32,981 nucleotides of DNA. It comes from an uncultured Eubacteriales bacterium. GTDB lineage: Bacteria > Bacillota > Clostridia > Oscillospirales > CAG-272. This document shows, one piece after another, positions 14,559 to 21,981 of the stretch (positions are counted from its first letter, which is position 1; each line of letters starts with the position of its first letter). The position numbers and the translations under genes were made by a program. The notes under the pieces were generated by a model. The model was given only the letters and a program-made list of their open reading frames with translations, made no database searches and was not told the origin of the DNA. The stretch covers positions 1 to 32,981 of the forward strand of contig CABUHS010000028.1 of the NCBI GenBank assembly GCA_902491535.1, in the 5' to 3' direction.

Positions 14559-16058
14559 ATGTTGTCTACATCATCCGATAATAAAACGGTGAAATCCGTT
14601 AAAAAAACGGTAAATCACACACCTCTGTCTATAGCGGCTCTGCTCTTTGCGGCTGTCGTTATTGTTTTGCACACTCTGCTTGTCAGAAAATATTTTGAAG
14701 TTGACGTAGCTCTTTTTGAGACGGGAACTTATCTTCCGAAGATTCTTTATGCAGCGGTTGCCGTTTATACCGTTTTGTGTATTTTTCTCGGATTTTTCTT
14801 TCAGAAAACACGTCGGGAGAAACCGCTGAAACGCGCGCATCTTACCGGAATATCGCTTTATACCGGTCTTTTGTGCGGGTTTGCTATGATCGCTTCTGCT
14901 GTGATATATGTTCTTGATATAATCGGGAGCGGGAATATGATTCTGTTCAATACAGCATCGGATATAGTTACTGCGGCGCTTATTATCTGCACTGTTCCTG
15001 CGGCGGCATATTTTATTATAAGTGCTTTCGGAGGAGGGTACAGAAACAAACCTGCTGTTGTCTGCGGCATGTTTACCGTAATATGGATGGCCCTTCTGTT
15101 GCTCAAGCTGTATTTTGAGATGGATGTTTCGCTTAACAGTCCGACGCGTATTCTGCGGCAGCTTGCCGTTATAGCGGTTATGTTCTATATGCTTCAGGAA
15201 CTTCGCTATAGGATCGGAATCAAACGCCACGCGCTTTTTCGGGCATTTTCCGCGTTAGCGGTACTTTTTGTCGGTCTCAGCGCATCATCGGATATTACCG
15301 TAATGCTTCGCGGAGGAGCGTCTGACAGTGTGTCGACTGTATTCAGTTATGTTGTGTGGTGTGTGGGACTCTATATTATTGTAAATACATTTTATATCCC
15401 CTCAGAAGAGGCGGTTTCCGGCAGCAGGATCAGTGACGAAAAGAAGGCGGTAAAGGAAAGACAGCGGATACGCGAAGAACGCGATGCTGACAACTATCTT
15501 TACGATCTTCTCGAACGTGATAATGACGAAAGCCGGGTGAACGGAGTTATACCTTCGGATGAGGATGAAGCCGGAAGCCTTACAGAAGCGCCGGATTTTA
15601 AAACAGCCGAATCGCAGCCGGATGAAGCTCCGGGGCTTCCGCGGATAATTGTTCCGTGTGCAGACGATGATTCTGCCGTTTCTGCGCAGGAATTTTTTGA
15701 GTCAGATGTGCCGAAGCGTGATAACCGTATCGCGGATTTGTATTTTAATAATAAAGAAGCTCTTTCCGACAGAGCGTCTTCCTCAAAAAAGTATGCAGAC
15801 GCTGAAGATGATGCGGAAAAAGCAGATGAAAACGCATCGTCCGATGTTGAAAACGGGGATATAACGGCGGAGACAGAATCCGGTAAAGCTGCCGGAGCGG
15901 GAAGTGCAGATGATCGGACCGTAGAAAGCTCCTGTGAAAAGTGTGATTCTGAGGATGTCACAGAGCATGATGACGAAATATCGATCAGTTTTAATATTAA
16001 GGAAGTTCAGGATGCCGACGATTTTGATACGAGCTGTGACATGGAATATTATGAATAA
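14559..16058 (+). CDS. Unrecognised membrane protein with about eight TM helices and a long acidic tail
   Basis: This 499-residue protein has no family I can name. Residues 20 to about 285 form roughly eight hydrophobic helices, for example LSIAALLFAAVVIVLHTLLV, LYAAVAVYTVLCIFLGFFF and VVWCVGLYIIVNTFYIP. Residues 290-499 are a highly acidic, low-complexity tail starting with a charged KKAVKERQRIREERDADNYLYDLLERD helix and rich in Asp, Glu and Ser. The tail is probably cytoplasmic and disordered, a possible docking platform. The gene ends 39 nt before mnmG on the same strand and may share its transcript. This is the position where mnmE and neighbours often stand in other Firmicutes. The ATG has a weak GAAAG upstream. 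Confidence 0.75.
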   Translation: MLSTSSDNKTVKSVKKTVNHTPLSIAALLFAAVVIVLHTLLVRKYFEVDVALFETGTYLPKILYAAVAVYTVLCIFLGFFFQKTRREKPLKRAHLTGISLYTGLLCGFAMIASAVIYVLDIIGSGNMILFNTASDIVTAALIICTVPAAAYFIISAFGGGYRNKPAVVCGMFTVIWMALLLLKLYFEMDVSLNSPTRILRQLAVIAVMFYMLQELRYRIGIKRHALFRAFSALAVLFVGLSASSDITVMLRGGASDSVSTVFSYVVWCVGLYIIVNTFYIPSEEAVSGSRISDEKKAVKERQRIREERDADNYLYDLLERDNDESRVNGVIPSDEDEAGSLTEAPDFKTAESQPDEAPGLPRIIVPCADDDSAVSAQEFFESDVPKRDNRIADLYFNNKEALSDRASSSKKYADAEDDAEKADENASSDVENGDITAETESGKAAGAGSADDRTVESSCEKCDSEDVTEHDDEISISFNIKEVQDADDFDTSCDMEYYE

Positions 16059-16097
16059 CAGAATCCGTAAGCTTCCGAGAAAGGATATCCGAATTTT

Positions 16098-18032
16098 ATG
16101 ATTTATTATGCCGGCTCTGCCGACGTTGCAGTTATAGGTGCAGGGCACGCCGGAATCGAGGCCGCTCTTGCCTGTTCAAGAATGGGACTGAAAACGCTTC
16201 TTTTTACGATAAATTTGGACGGGGTTGCGAATATGCCGTGCAATCCGTCGGTGGGCGGAACGGGAAAAGGGCATCTTGTCTTTGAGATTGACGCGCTTGG
16301 CGGAGAAATGGGTGTGGCTGCGGATAAGGTAACGCTTCAGAGCCGTATGCTGAACAAAAGTAAAGGCCCCGCGGTACACTCCAAAAGGGTTCAGGCTGAT
16401 CGCAGAATGTATCATACCGTTATGAAACAGACTCTTGAGGCGGAAAAAAATCTGAGTCTCATGCAGGCGGAGATCGTCGACTTTGAGACCGAAAACGGCG
16501 CTGTATCATCGGTCATTACAAAGCTCGGCGCACAGTGGAAGGTAAAGGCGGCTGTTATCTGTACCGGAACATATCTTCGCGGGAAAATAATTATCGGCGA
16601 TGTTATGTATGAATCCGGACCGGACGGAATGCTTCCTGCCCGCGGACTCGAAGCGGCGCTTTTGCGTGAAGGGATCTCTCTCAGAAGATTTAAAACCGGA
16701 ACTCCGCCGCGTGTTGACCGCGACAGTATTGACTTTTCCAAGCTTGAAATACAGCCGGGCGATGATTATATAAAACCTTTTTCGGCGCTGACGGATGAAG
16801 AGGATCTTAATTCGCGTCCGCAGCTTCCCTGCCATATCGTATATACGAACGCCCGGACTCATGAGATAATACGTGATAATCTTGACCGCTCGCCGCTTTA
16901 CAGCGGCAAAATACATGCGACCGGACCGCGTTACTGTCCGTCTATTGAGGATAAAGTAGTTCGATTTTCCGATAAGGAGCGCCATCAGCTTTTTATCGAG
17001 CCTATGGGAGCGGATACAAAAGAAATGTATATTCAGGGTTTCAGCTCGTCCATGCCGGAGGATGTACAGCGTATGATGCTGCATTCCCTGCCCGGATTCG
17101 AAAATGCTGTTACTATGCGTCCGGCTTATGCTATCGAGTATGATTGCGTTGATCCGACTCAGCTCGCTCCGACGCTCGAATTCAGAGCTGTCGGAGGACT
17201 TTACGGCGCCGGACAGTTCAACGGCTCTTCGGGGTATGAAGAAGCGGCTGCACAGGGACTGATCGCCGGAATGAATGCTGCGCTTAAAATAAAAGGCGAG
17301 AAGCCGCTTATCCTTACCCGCGACAGCTCATATATCGGAACTCTTATAGATGATCTTGTCACAAAGGGAACAAATGAGCCTTACCGTATTATGACATCGC
17401 GCTCGGAGTACAGACTTTTGTTGAGGCAGGACAACGCAGATGCTCGGCTTACGGAATACGGCAGACGCGCCGGACTCGTAAGTGATGAACGGTACGAACA
17501 TTATCTTCGCCGCCGTGCGGCTATAAAGGATGAGATGGACCGTCTCGAAAAAACGGTGATACCTCCGAGCGAATATGTAAATAAGCTGCTTGAAGAACAC
17601 GGTACGGCGGGTATAACTTCCGGCGTTTCACTGGCGTCACTTCTGCGCAGACCTCAGCTTGATTACGATGCTACAGCGCCTCTCGATAAAGGTCGCCCTT
17701 CGCTTCCGCGGGATATATGCGAAGCGGCCTGGATAGAAATAAAATATGAGGGATATATAAAAAGGCAGATCGCCGAGGCGGAACGTTTTCGCAAATATGA
17801 AAACAGACTTCTGCCAGATGATATTGATTACGGTTCTATAACAGGACTGCGTCTTGAGGCAGCGCAGAAGCTTGCACAGATGAGACCGGAGAATATAGGA
17901 CGTGCGTCCAGAATATCCGGAGTAAGTCCTGCGGATATATCGGTGCTGCTTATATGGCTCAGCCACCGAGCCCGCGGTGAAAACGACAGCGGATTTATCG
18001 GCTCTGAGCCTGATGGAGATAAAGATGACTGA
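16098..18032 (+). CDS. mnmG: tRNA uridine-5-carboxymethylaminomethyl(34) synthesis enzyme MnmG (GidA)
   Basis: This 644-residue flavoprotein has the FAD-binding GAGHAGIE (residues 14-21), CNPSVGGTGKGHLVFEIDALGG, the RFKTGTPPRV block, MRPAYAIEYDCVDP and GQFNGSSGYEEAAAQGLIAG. With MnmE it modifies the wobble uridine of several tRNAs in the cytoplasm. Its length is slightly above the usual 620-630 residues because of a hydrophilic tail (ENDSGFIGSEPDGDKDD) that extends over the start of rsmG; the genes overlap by 8 nt. AAAGGAT lies about 10 nt before the ATG. mnmE is not in the window. The gene opens the origin-proximal cluster mnmG-rsmG-noc-parA-parB. Confidence 0.97.
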   Translation: MIYYAGSADVAVIGAGHAGIEAALACSRMGLKTLLFTINLDGVANMPCNPSVGGTGKGHLVFEIDALGGEMGVAADKVTLQSRMLNKSKGPAVHSKRVQADRRMYHTVMKQTLEAEKNLSLMQAEIVDFETENGAVSSVITKLGAQWKVKAAVICTGTYLRGKIIIGDVMYESGPDGMLPARGLEAALLREGISLRRFKTGTPPRVDRDSIDFSKLEIQPGDDYIKPFSALTDEEDLNSRPQLPCHIVYTNARTHEIIRDNLDRSPLYSGKIHATGPRYCPSIEDKVVRFSDKERHQLFIEPMGADTKEMYIQGFSSSMPEDVQRMMLHSLPGFENAVTMRPAYAIEYDCVDPTQLAPTLEFRAVGGLYGAGQFNGSSGYEEAAAQGLIAGMNAALKIKGEKPLILTRDSSYIGTLIDDLVTKGTNEPYRIMTSRSEYRLLLRQDNADARLTEYGRRAGLVSDERYEHYLRRRAAIKDEMDRLEKTVIPPSEYVNKLLEEHGTAGITSGVSLASLLRRPQLDYDATAPLDKGRPSLPRDICEAAWIEIKYEGYIKRQIAEAERFRKYENRLLPDDIDYGSITGLRLEAAQKLAQMRPENIGRASRISGVSPADISVLLIWLSHRARGENDSGFIGSEPDGDKDD

Positions 18033-18792
18033 AAAAATGACGGATGTGCAGGAGATTCCTTCGGCAGAAGAATTTTATAGCGCTTTTGAACGGATATTCA
18101 AGGAATGCGGTTTGACGCATTATGTTGTCCCGCAGTATGCCGAGCGCTTTTATGCTCTTGTCCGGTATATGACTGACGAGGGGCGTAAGCTTAATGTTAC
18201 ATCTATAACCCGAACAGAGGATGTTATATGCAGACATTTTGCAGACTCGGTTGCTTTTGCTGATGTATTTGAGCAGGGCGCAAGCGTTATAGACATCGGC
18301 ACTGGCGGCGGATTTCCGTCGCTTCCGCTTGCCATAGTCCGGAGCGATCTGCATATAACGGCGCTTGACAGCACTGCGAAAAAAATACGGTATGTTGAAC
18401 AGGCAGCTGAATTTATTGGTCTCGAAGACTTTAAAGCGATTTCCGGACGTGCGGAGGAACTTTCCGCTGCTGATGGACCGTTTCGCGAAAGCTTTGATTA
18501 TGCAGTTTCCCGTGCGGTTGCCGCTATGCCTGTTCTCTGCGAACTTTGTCTGCCGTTTGTGCATCAGGGCGGATATTTTGTCGCTCTTAAAGGCCCCGGC
18601 GGAGATGACGAAATGCAGCGGGCTGTGTCGGCAGTTGATACGCTCGGAGGAAAATTCTCGGAAAAGCGGGAAGCTATTCTTCGCTGCGGGGACGAAGCCC
18701 TGAAACATTACGCCTTTATACTGCAAAAAAATGCGGCTACCCCTATAAAATACCCGCGTAATTTTTCAAAGATAAACAAAAAACCGCTGTAA
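18025..18792 (+). CDS. rsmG: 16S rRNA (guanine(527)-N(7))-methyltransferase RsmG (GidB)
   Basis: This 255-residue SAM-dependent methyltransferase has motif I VIDIGTGGGFPS (around residues 88-99), the RHFADSVAF block before it, SGRAEEL, and VSRAVAAMPVLCE with GGYFVALKGP. It methylates G527 in the 530 loop of 16S rRNA; loss in other bacteria gives low-level streptomycin resistance. ATG 18025 is chosen because GGAG lies 6 nt upstream and the ATG overlaps the mnmG stop (ATGACTGA), the usual coupled arrangement. An in-frame GTG at 17977 would overlap mnmG far more. No terminator follows; a 213-nt structured spacer separates it from the next ORF. Confidence 0.96.
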   Translation: MTEKMTDVQEIPSAEEFYSAFERIFKECGLTHYVVPQYAERFYALVRYMTDEGRKLNVTSITRTEDVICRHFADSVAFADVFEQGASVIDIGTGGGFPSLPLAIVRSDLHITALDSTAKKIRYVEQAAEFIGLEDFKAISGRAEELSAADGPFRESFDYAVSRAVAAMPVLCELCLPFVHQGGYFVALKGPGGDDEMQRAVSAVDTLGGKFSEKREAILRCGDEALKHYAFILQKNAATPIKYPRNFSKINKKPL

Positions 18793-18888
18793 GCGCTGAC
18801 TACAGCAAAAACGGACCTCATCCGTTGTATGAGGACAAAACAAAATATTTTTTGCTCCCATATTTCTCGTGCGGAAAACGGCAGGAAA

Positions 18889-18981
18889 TGTTATACTTAT
18901 TATTACCCGGGGACGGATCTCCGGTCGGAATATATTGTTCTCCGGTGCCGACGCACCGGAGTGCAAACAAATAATAAGTAT
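18889..18981 (+). promoter_or_regulatory. Long inverted repeat / three-way-junction leader before the noc-like gene
   Basis: ATACTTATTATT (18893-18904) pairs exactly with AATAATAAGTAT (18970-18981). Between these arms lie two hairpins: CCGGGGA/TCTCCGG (18907-18913 with 18918-18924, loop CGGA, one G-U) and CTCCGGTGC/GCACCGGAG (18940-18948 with 18953-18961, loop CGAC). If transcribed, this folds as a three-way junction. Alternatively TGTTATACT at 18889-18897 is an extended -10 inside the left arm, making the repeat a DNA operator. Which applies cannot be told from sequence. Confidence 0.45.
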
Positions 18982-19005
18982 GACCGCACCGAACGGAGGA
19001 TACAC

Positions 19006-19104
19006 ATGCAGGGACAGATCTCGGATTTTACGGAACTTCCGGAAAAATTTTCGGCCTGTGTTTTGTGTATTTCACCGACGAATGCCGCGGACGACGAAAA
19101 GTAA
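19006..19104 (+). CDS. Small ORF (32 aa) coupled to the noc-like gene
   Basis: A 32-codon frame starts at ATG 19006, six nt after a full GGAGG (18995-18999), one of the strongest SDs in the window. The peptide begins MQGQISDF, is mildly acidic, holds a Cys-x-x-Cys (CVLC, residues 18-21) and ends ADDEK. It has no membrane helix. Its TAA (19102-19104) overlaps the AAGGGAG SD of the next gene, so ribosomes ending here could start the noc-like protein. It may be a regulatory leader peptide or a real small protein. The frame is open upstream to 18829, but no SD supports that. Confidence 0.5.
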   Translation: MQGQISDFTELPEKFSACVLCISPTNAADDEK

Positions 19105-19117
19105 GGGAGCGATTTTT

Positions 19118-20035
19118 TTGAACGAAGCTTTAAAAACAGCGGAGCCGATGCGCTCCGTAATCACAGCCGCGGGCGTCTCGGGAATAAGTCCGAGACAGTC
19201 GGTTACACATCCTGTAATGACAGCGGACAGCGGGAAAATATTTAAAATAGCCACAGACAGGATAATTCCGAATCCGTCTCAGCCGAGGAAACTTTTTGAC
19301 GAGGATGCTATAATAAGACTTGCCGACAGCATACGGAGATACGGACTTTTACAGCCGATTTCGGTCCGCAGGCTATCTCTCGGGGGAGCAGAAGGCGGAA
19401 AGTATGAAATAGTTGCAGGCGAACGACGCTACCGCGCGGCAAAGCTTCTCGGGATGGATCATATACCGTGCATGATTATTTCTGCTGACAGCCGTACCGC
19501 AGCTGAGCTTGCGCTTATTGAAAATGTTCAGCGCGAGGGGCTTACAATGTTTGAACAGGCAGGTGCGATCGCCGCATTGATCGATATATACAGACTTACG
19601 CAGGAACAGATCGCTGTACATCTCTCATCGAGCCAATCCTATGTGGCGAACAAGCTTCGCCTTCTGAAGCTTACGCAGCGCGAAAGGGAGCTTATAACGG
19701 AAGGCCACCTTACCGAGCGCCACGCGCGCGCATTTCTGAGAATGCCTGATTCCGATGAACGTATTGCGGCAATCGAGCATGTTATAGCAAAAGGTATGAA
19801 TGTTTCTGCAGCCGAGGAATATATTGACCGTAAGCTGTGCATGCTTCCCGAGCAGTCTGATGAACGTGTTACGCGTAAACGCAAGCTGATACTTAAGGAT
19901 ATGCGGCTGTTTTATAACACGATAGATAAGGCGATTGATATCGTGAGACAGAGCGGAATAGACGTTGTGTCCGAGCGCCGCGCTGTCGGTGACGGTGGGT
20001 TTGAACTGATCATAAAGATAAATCCGCCTTGCTGA
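19118..20035 (+). CDS. noc: ParB/Noc family protein, probable nucleoid occlusion protein
   Basis: This 305-residue ParB-family protein has the N-terminal domain opening IIPNPSQPRKLFDEDAI, the CTP-binding block GERRYRAAKLLG (about residue 101), ALIENVQREGL (about residue 131) and a helix-turn-helix (LTQEQIAVHLSSSQSYVANKLRLL). Position between rsmG and parA is that of noc in Firmicutes; Noc binds its own DNA sites, spreads and keeps the division machinery off the nucleoid. The N-terminus before the core is about 50 residues and does not resemble the short Bacillus membrane-targeting helix. TTG 19118 is chosen for AAGGGAG 8 nt upstream; ATG 19148 is the alternative. It could be a second ParB instead. 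Confidence 0.88.
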   Translation: MNEALKTAEPMRSVITAAGVSGISPRQSVTHPVMTADSGKIFKIATDRIIPNPSQPRKLFDEDAIIRLADSIRRYGLLQPISVRRLSLGGAEGGKYEIVAGERRYRAAKLLGMDHIPCMIISADSRTAAELALIENVQREGLTMFEQAGAIAALIDIYRLTQEQIAVHLSSSQSYVANKLRLLKLTQRERELITEGHLTERHARAFLRMPDSDERIAAIEHVIAKGMNVSAAEEYIDRKLCMLPEQSDERVTRKRKLILKDMRLFYNTIDKAIDIVRQSGIDVVSERRAVGDGGFELIIKINPPC

Positions 20036-20081
20036 GCGGTCACTGCAGGTTTGCAGAGGTGATAATTATTCTTATTTGCGG

Positions 20082-20110
20082 TTGACAAGCAGTGGTAATC
20101 GTGGTAGAAT
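20082..20110 (+). promoter_or_regulatory. Sigma-A promoter of parA
   Basis: TTGACA (20082-20087), 17-nt spacer, TAGAAT (20105-20110). The expected start near 20117 leaves a leader of about 44 nt, giving parA-parB a transcript separate from noc. Confidence 0.8.
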
Positions 20111-20160
20111 AAAATATGTGAAAATATCGGAATTAAATATAAAGAGAAAGAGGAATTGAA

Positions 20161-20922
20161 TTGGCAAAGATAATCGCCCTTGCCAACCAAAAAGGCGGCG
20201 TGGGAAAAACGACGTCTGCTGTAAACCTTTCCGCTTCGATCGGTGCGCTTGGAAAGAAAGTGCTGCTTGTTGATGCGGATCCGCAGGGCAATGCGTCCAG
20301 CGGTGTTGGCATTAATAAGAAAAATATGAAACTGTCTACATACGATGTACTTATAGGTCGCGCCGGTGCAGACAGTGTTATAACACCTACCGAATATGAA
20401 AATCTTTCGATTATGCCGGCGAATATATCGCTTGCAGGAGCTGAATTCGAGCTTGTTACGGCGGAGGACAGAGCTTTTCGCATGAAAAACGGACTGTCTC
20501 CGATCGGGGATATGTTTGATTATATACTGATAGACTGCCCGCCTTCACTCGGTATACTGACGATGAATGCACTTGCTGCAAGCGACGGAGTAATAATCCC
20601 GATGCAGTGTGAATTTTATGCGCTTGAGGGTCTTACACAGCTTATGGTTACTATAAAGCAGGTGAAGCGTCTGTACAACAGAGGACTTGACATAACGGGA
20701 ATTCTGGTAACAATGTATAACGGCAGACTTAATCTCTCGCTTCAGGTAATGGACGAGCTTAAAAAGTATTACTCCGGTAAGCTTTTTTCCACAACTATCA
20801 TGAGAAATGTCAGGCTGTCGGAGGCACCGGGTTTCGGTATGCCGGTGCTGTATTTTGATAAGTATTCAAAGGGTTGCCAGGCTTATCTCGAGGTTGCGAA
20901 GGAACTTATCGAACGCATATAG
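20161..20922 (+). CDS. parA: Chromosome-partitioning ATPase ParA (Soj)
   Basis: This 253-residue deviant Walker-A ATPase begins MAKIIALANQKGGVGKTTSA with the P-loop KGGVGKTT (residues 11-18). VLLVDADPQGNASSG (Walker A') and YILIDCPPSLGILTMNAL (Walker B) follow. It matches Soj in length. Dimers bind DNA on ATP and are released by ParB; in Bacillus Soj also controls DnaA. The TTG start at 20161 is supported by AGAGGAA 5 nt upstream and by exact agreement with the family N-terminus. It has its own consensus promoter and lies 74 nt before parB, with a mini-ORF between. Confidence 0.97.
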   Translation: MAKIIALANQKGGVGKTTSAVNLSASIGALGKKVLLVDADPQGNASSGVGINKKNMKLSTYDVLIGRAGADSVITPTEYENLSIMPANISLAGAEFELVTAEDRAFRMKNGLSPIGDMFDYILIDCPPSLGILTMNALAASDGVIIPMQCEFYALEGLTQLMVTIKQVKRLYNRGLDITGILVTMYNGRLNLSLQVMDELKKYYSGKLFSTTIMRNVRLSEAPGFGMPVLYFDKYSKGCQAYLEVAKELIERI

Positions 20923-20964
20923 GATCTTGATATTTAGCGGGAATTTTTCAGATTGGAGGACGCA

Positions 20965-20997
20965 GTGTATACCGCAAAGCTGCTGACCTGTAGATAA
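20965..20997 (+). CDS. Ten-codon minigene coupled to parB
   Basis: GTG 20965 lies 5 nt after a perfect GGAGG (20955-20959) and opens a 10-codon frame reading MYTAKLLTCR. Its TAA (20995-20997) overlaps the parB ATG as TAATG. parB itself has no SD, so ribosomes finishing this minigene probably restart on parB. Alternatively parB is read by a leaderless-like mechanism and the minigene is chance, but SD, frame and overlap all agree. Confidence 0.5.
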   Translation: MYTAKLLTCR

Positions 20998-21923
20998 TGG
21001 CAAAAAATAAGAATTCGGGCCTCGGACGCGGCCTTGATGCGATATTTCTGGATAATATCACTGAAGATTCCGGAAGCGGAGTAACAGTGCTGCGCATTTC
21101 GGATATTGAGCCGCGGATCGGACAGCCGAGAAAACAGTTTGAGCCGGAGGCGCTTGCCTCGCTCGCCGATTCGATAGCGGCTAACGGGGTGCTTCAGCCG
21201 TTGCTTGTACGCCCGGCAGGAGACGGTTTTTATGAGATAATAGCCGGTGAGAGGCGTTGGAGAGCCTCGAAAATGGCAGGACTTAAGGAAGTGCCTGTTA
21301 TTGTAACGGAGGCAGACGATAAAAAAGCTTTTGAGTTTGCGCTTATTGAAAATATTCAGCGTGAGAATCTTAATCCTATTGAAGAAGCAGCGGCTATCCG
21401 GGAGCTTATGGATGAATACGGTCTTACGCAGGAAGAGGTTTCGGGACGGATATCTCGCAGCCGAAGCGCGGTATCCAATGCGCTCAGATTGCTTGATCTT
21501 CCGGATTCGGTCATGAAAACTGTTGCCGACGGGATTCTCAGTTCCGGACACGCCCGTGCGCTTCTCGGACTTAAAAATAAGTTGGAAATTGAGAATGCGG
21601 CGCAGACAGTAGTAAAACGCGAGCTTTCGGTTCGTGCGACCGAGGAGCTTGTACGGTCAATGAATAAGCAGTTTGATATTGCTCAGTCTGAGTCCGATAT
21701 CGAAACTCAGGTGCTTCCGAAGGTTGACTATATGTCATATCTTGAATCACGTATCGGTGAATCGCTCGGACGTGGCGTAAAGATCGTAAATTCCGGAAAG
21801 AGGAAGAAGATCGAAATAGAATTTTCCGATAACGACGATTTTGAAACGATCATCAAACGTATATGCGGAGAGCGCTTTTTTGATGATGTTTCGGATATAC
21901 CTGAGCAGTCGGGAAATGTCTGA
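20997..21923 (+). CDS. parB: Chromosome-partitioning protein ParB (Spo0J)
   Basis: This 308-residue protein begins NSGLGRGLDAIFLDN, the ParA-stimulating N-terminal motif that the noc-like paralogue lacks. It then has DIEPRIGQPRKQFEPEAL, the CTP-binding GERRWRASKMAG (about residue 84), ALIENIQRENLNPIEEA, the helix-turn-helix LTQEEVSGRISRSRSAVSNALRLL and a C-terminal dimerisation region (RKKIEIEFSDNDDFETIIKRI). It clamps DNA at parS sites and loads condensin near the origin. It has no SD of its own and appears coupled to the 10-codon minigene upstream. No parS site was found in the window. Confidence 0.97.
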   Translation: MAKNKNSGLGRGLDAIFLDNITEDSGSGVTVLRISDIEPRIGQPRKQFEPEALASLADSIAANGVLQPLLVRPAGDGFYEIIAGERRWRASKMAGLKEVPVIVTEADDKKAFEFALIENIQRENLNPIEEAAAIRELMDEYGLTQEEVSGRISRSRSAVSNALRLLDLPDSVMKTVADGILSSGHARALLGLKNKLEIENAAQTVVKRELSVRATEELVRSMNKQFDIAQSESDIETQVLPKVDYMSYLESRIGESLGRGVKIVNSGKRKKIEIEFSDNDDFETIIKRICGERFFDDVSDIPEQSGNV

Positions 21924-21981
21924 AAATTGCAAAAGAACAATATTAATAATTAATTAAAATAAATCAATCGGAGACATGGAA

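Noticed and set aside
18786..18806. GCTGTA/TACAGC hairpin as an rsmG terminator
   Set aside because: Only 6 bp, overlaps the rsmG stop codon and is followed by an A-run, not a T-run.
18903..18914. CCCGGG as a Noc binding site
   Set aside because: The core matches but the flanks are not the palindromic ATTTCCCGGGAAAT form; the bases are also explained as part of the P2 hairpin.
21924..21981. T-box leader for serS
   Set aside because: Only 58 nt separate parB and serS, far too short for a T-box, and no T-box sequence or specifier stem is visible.
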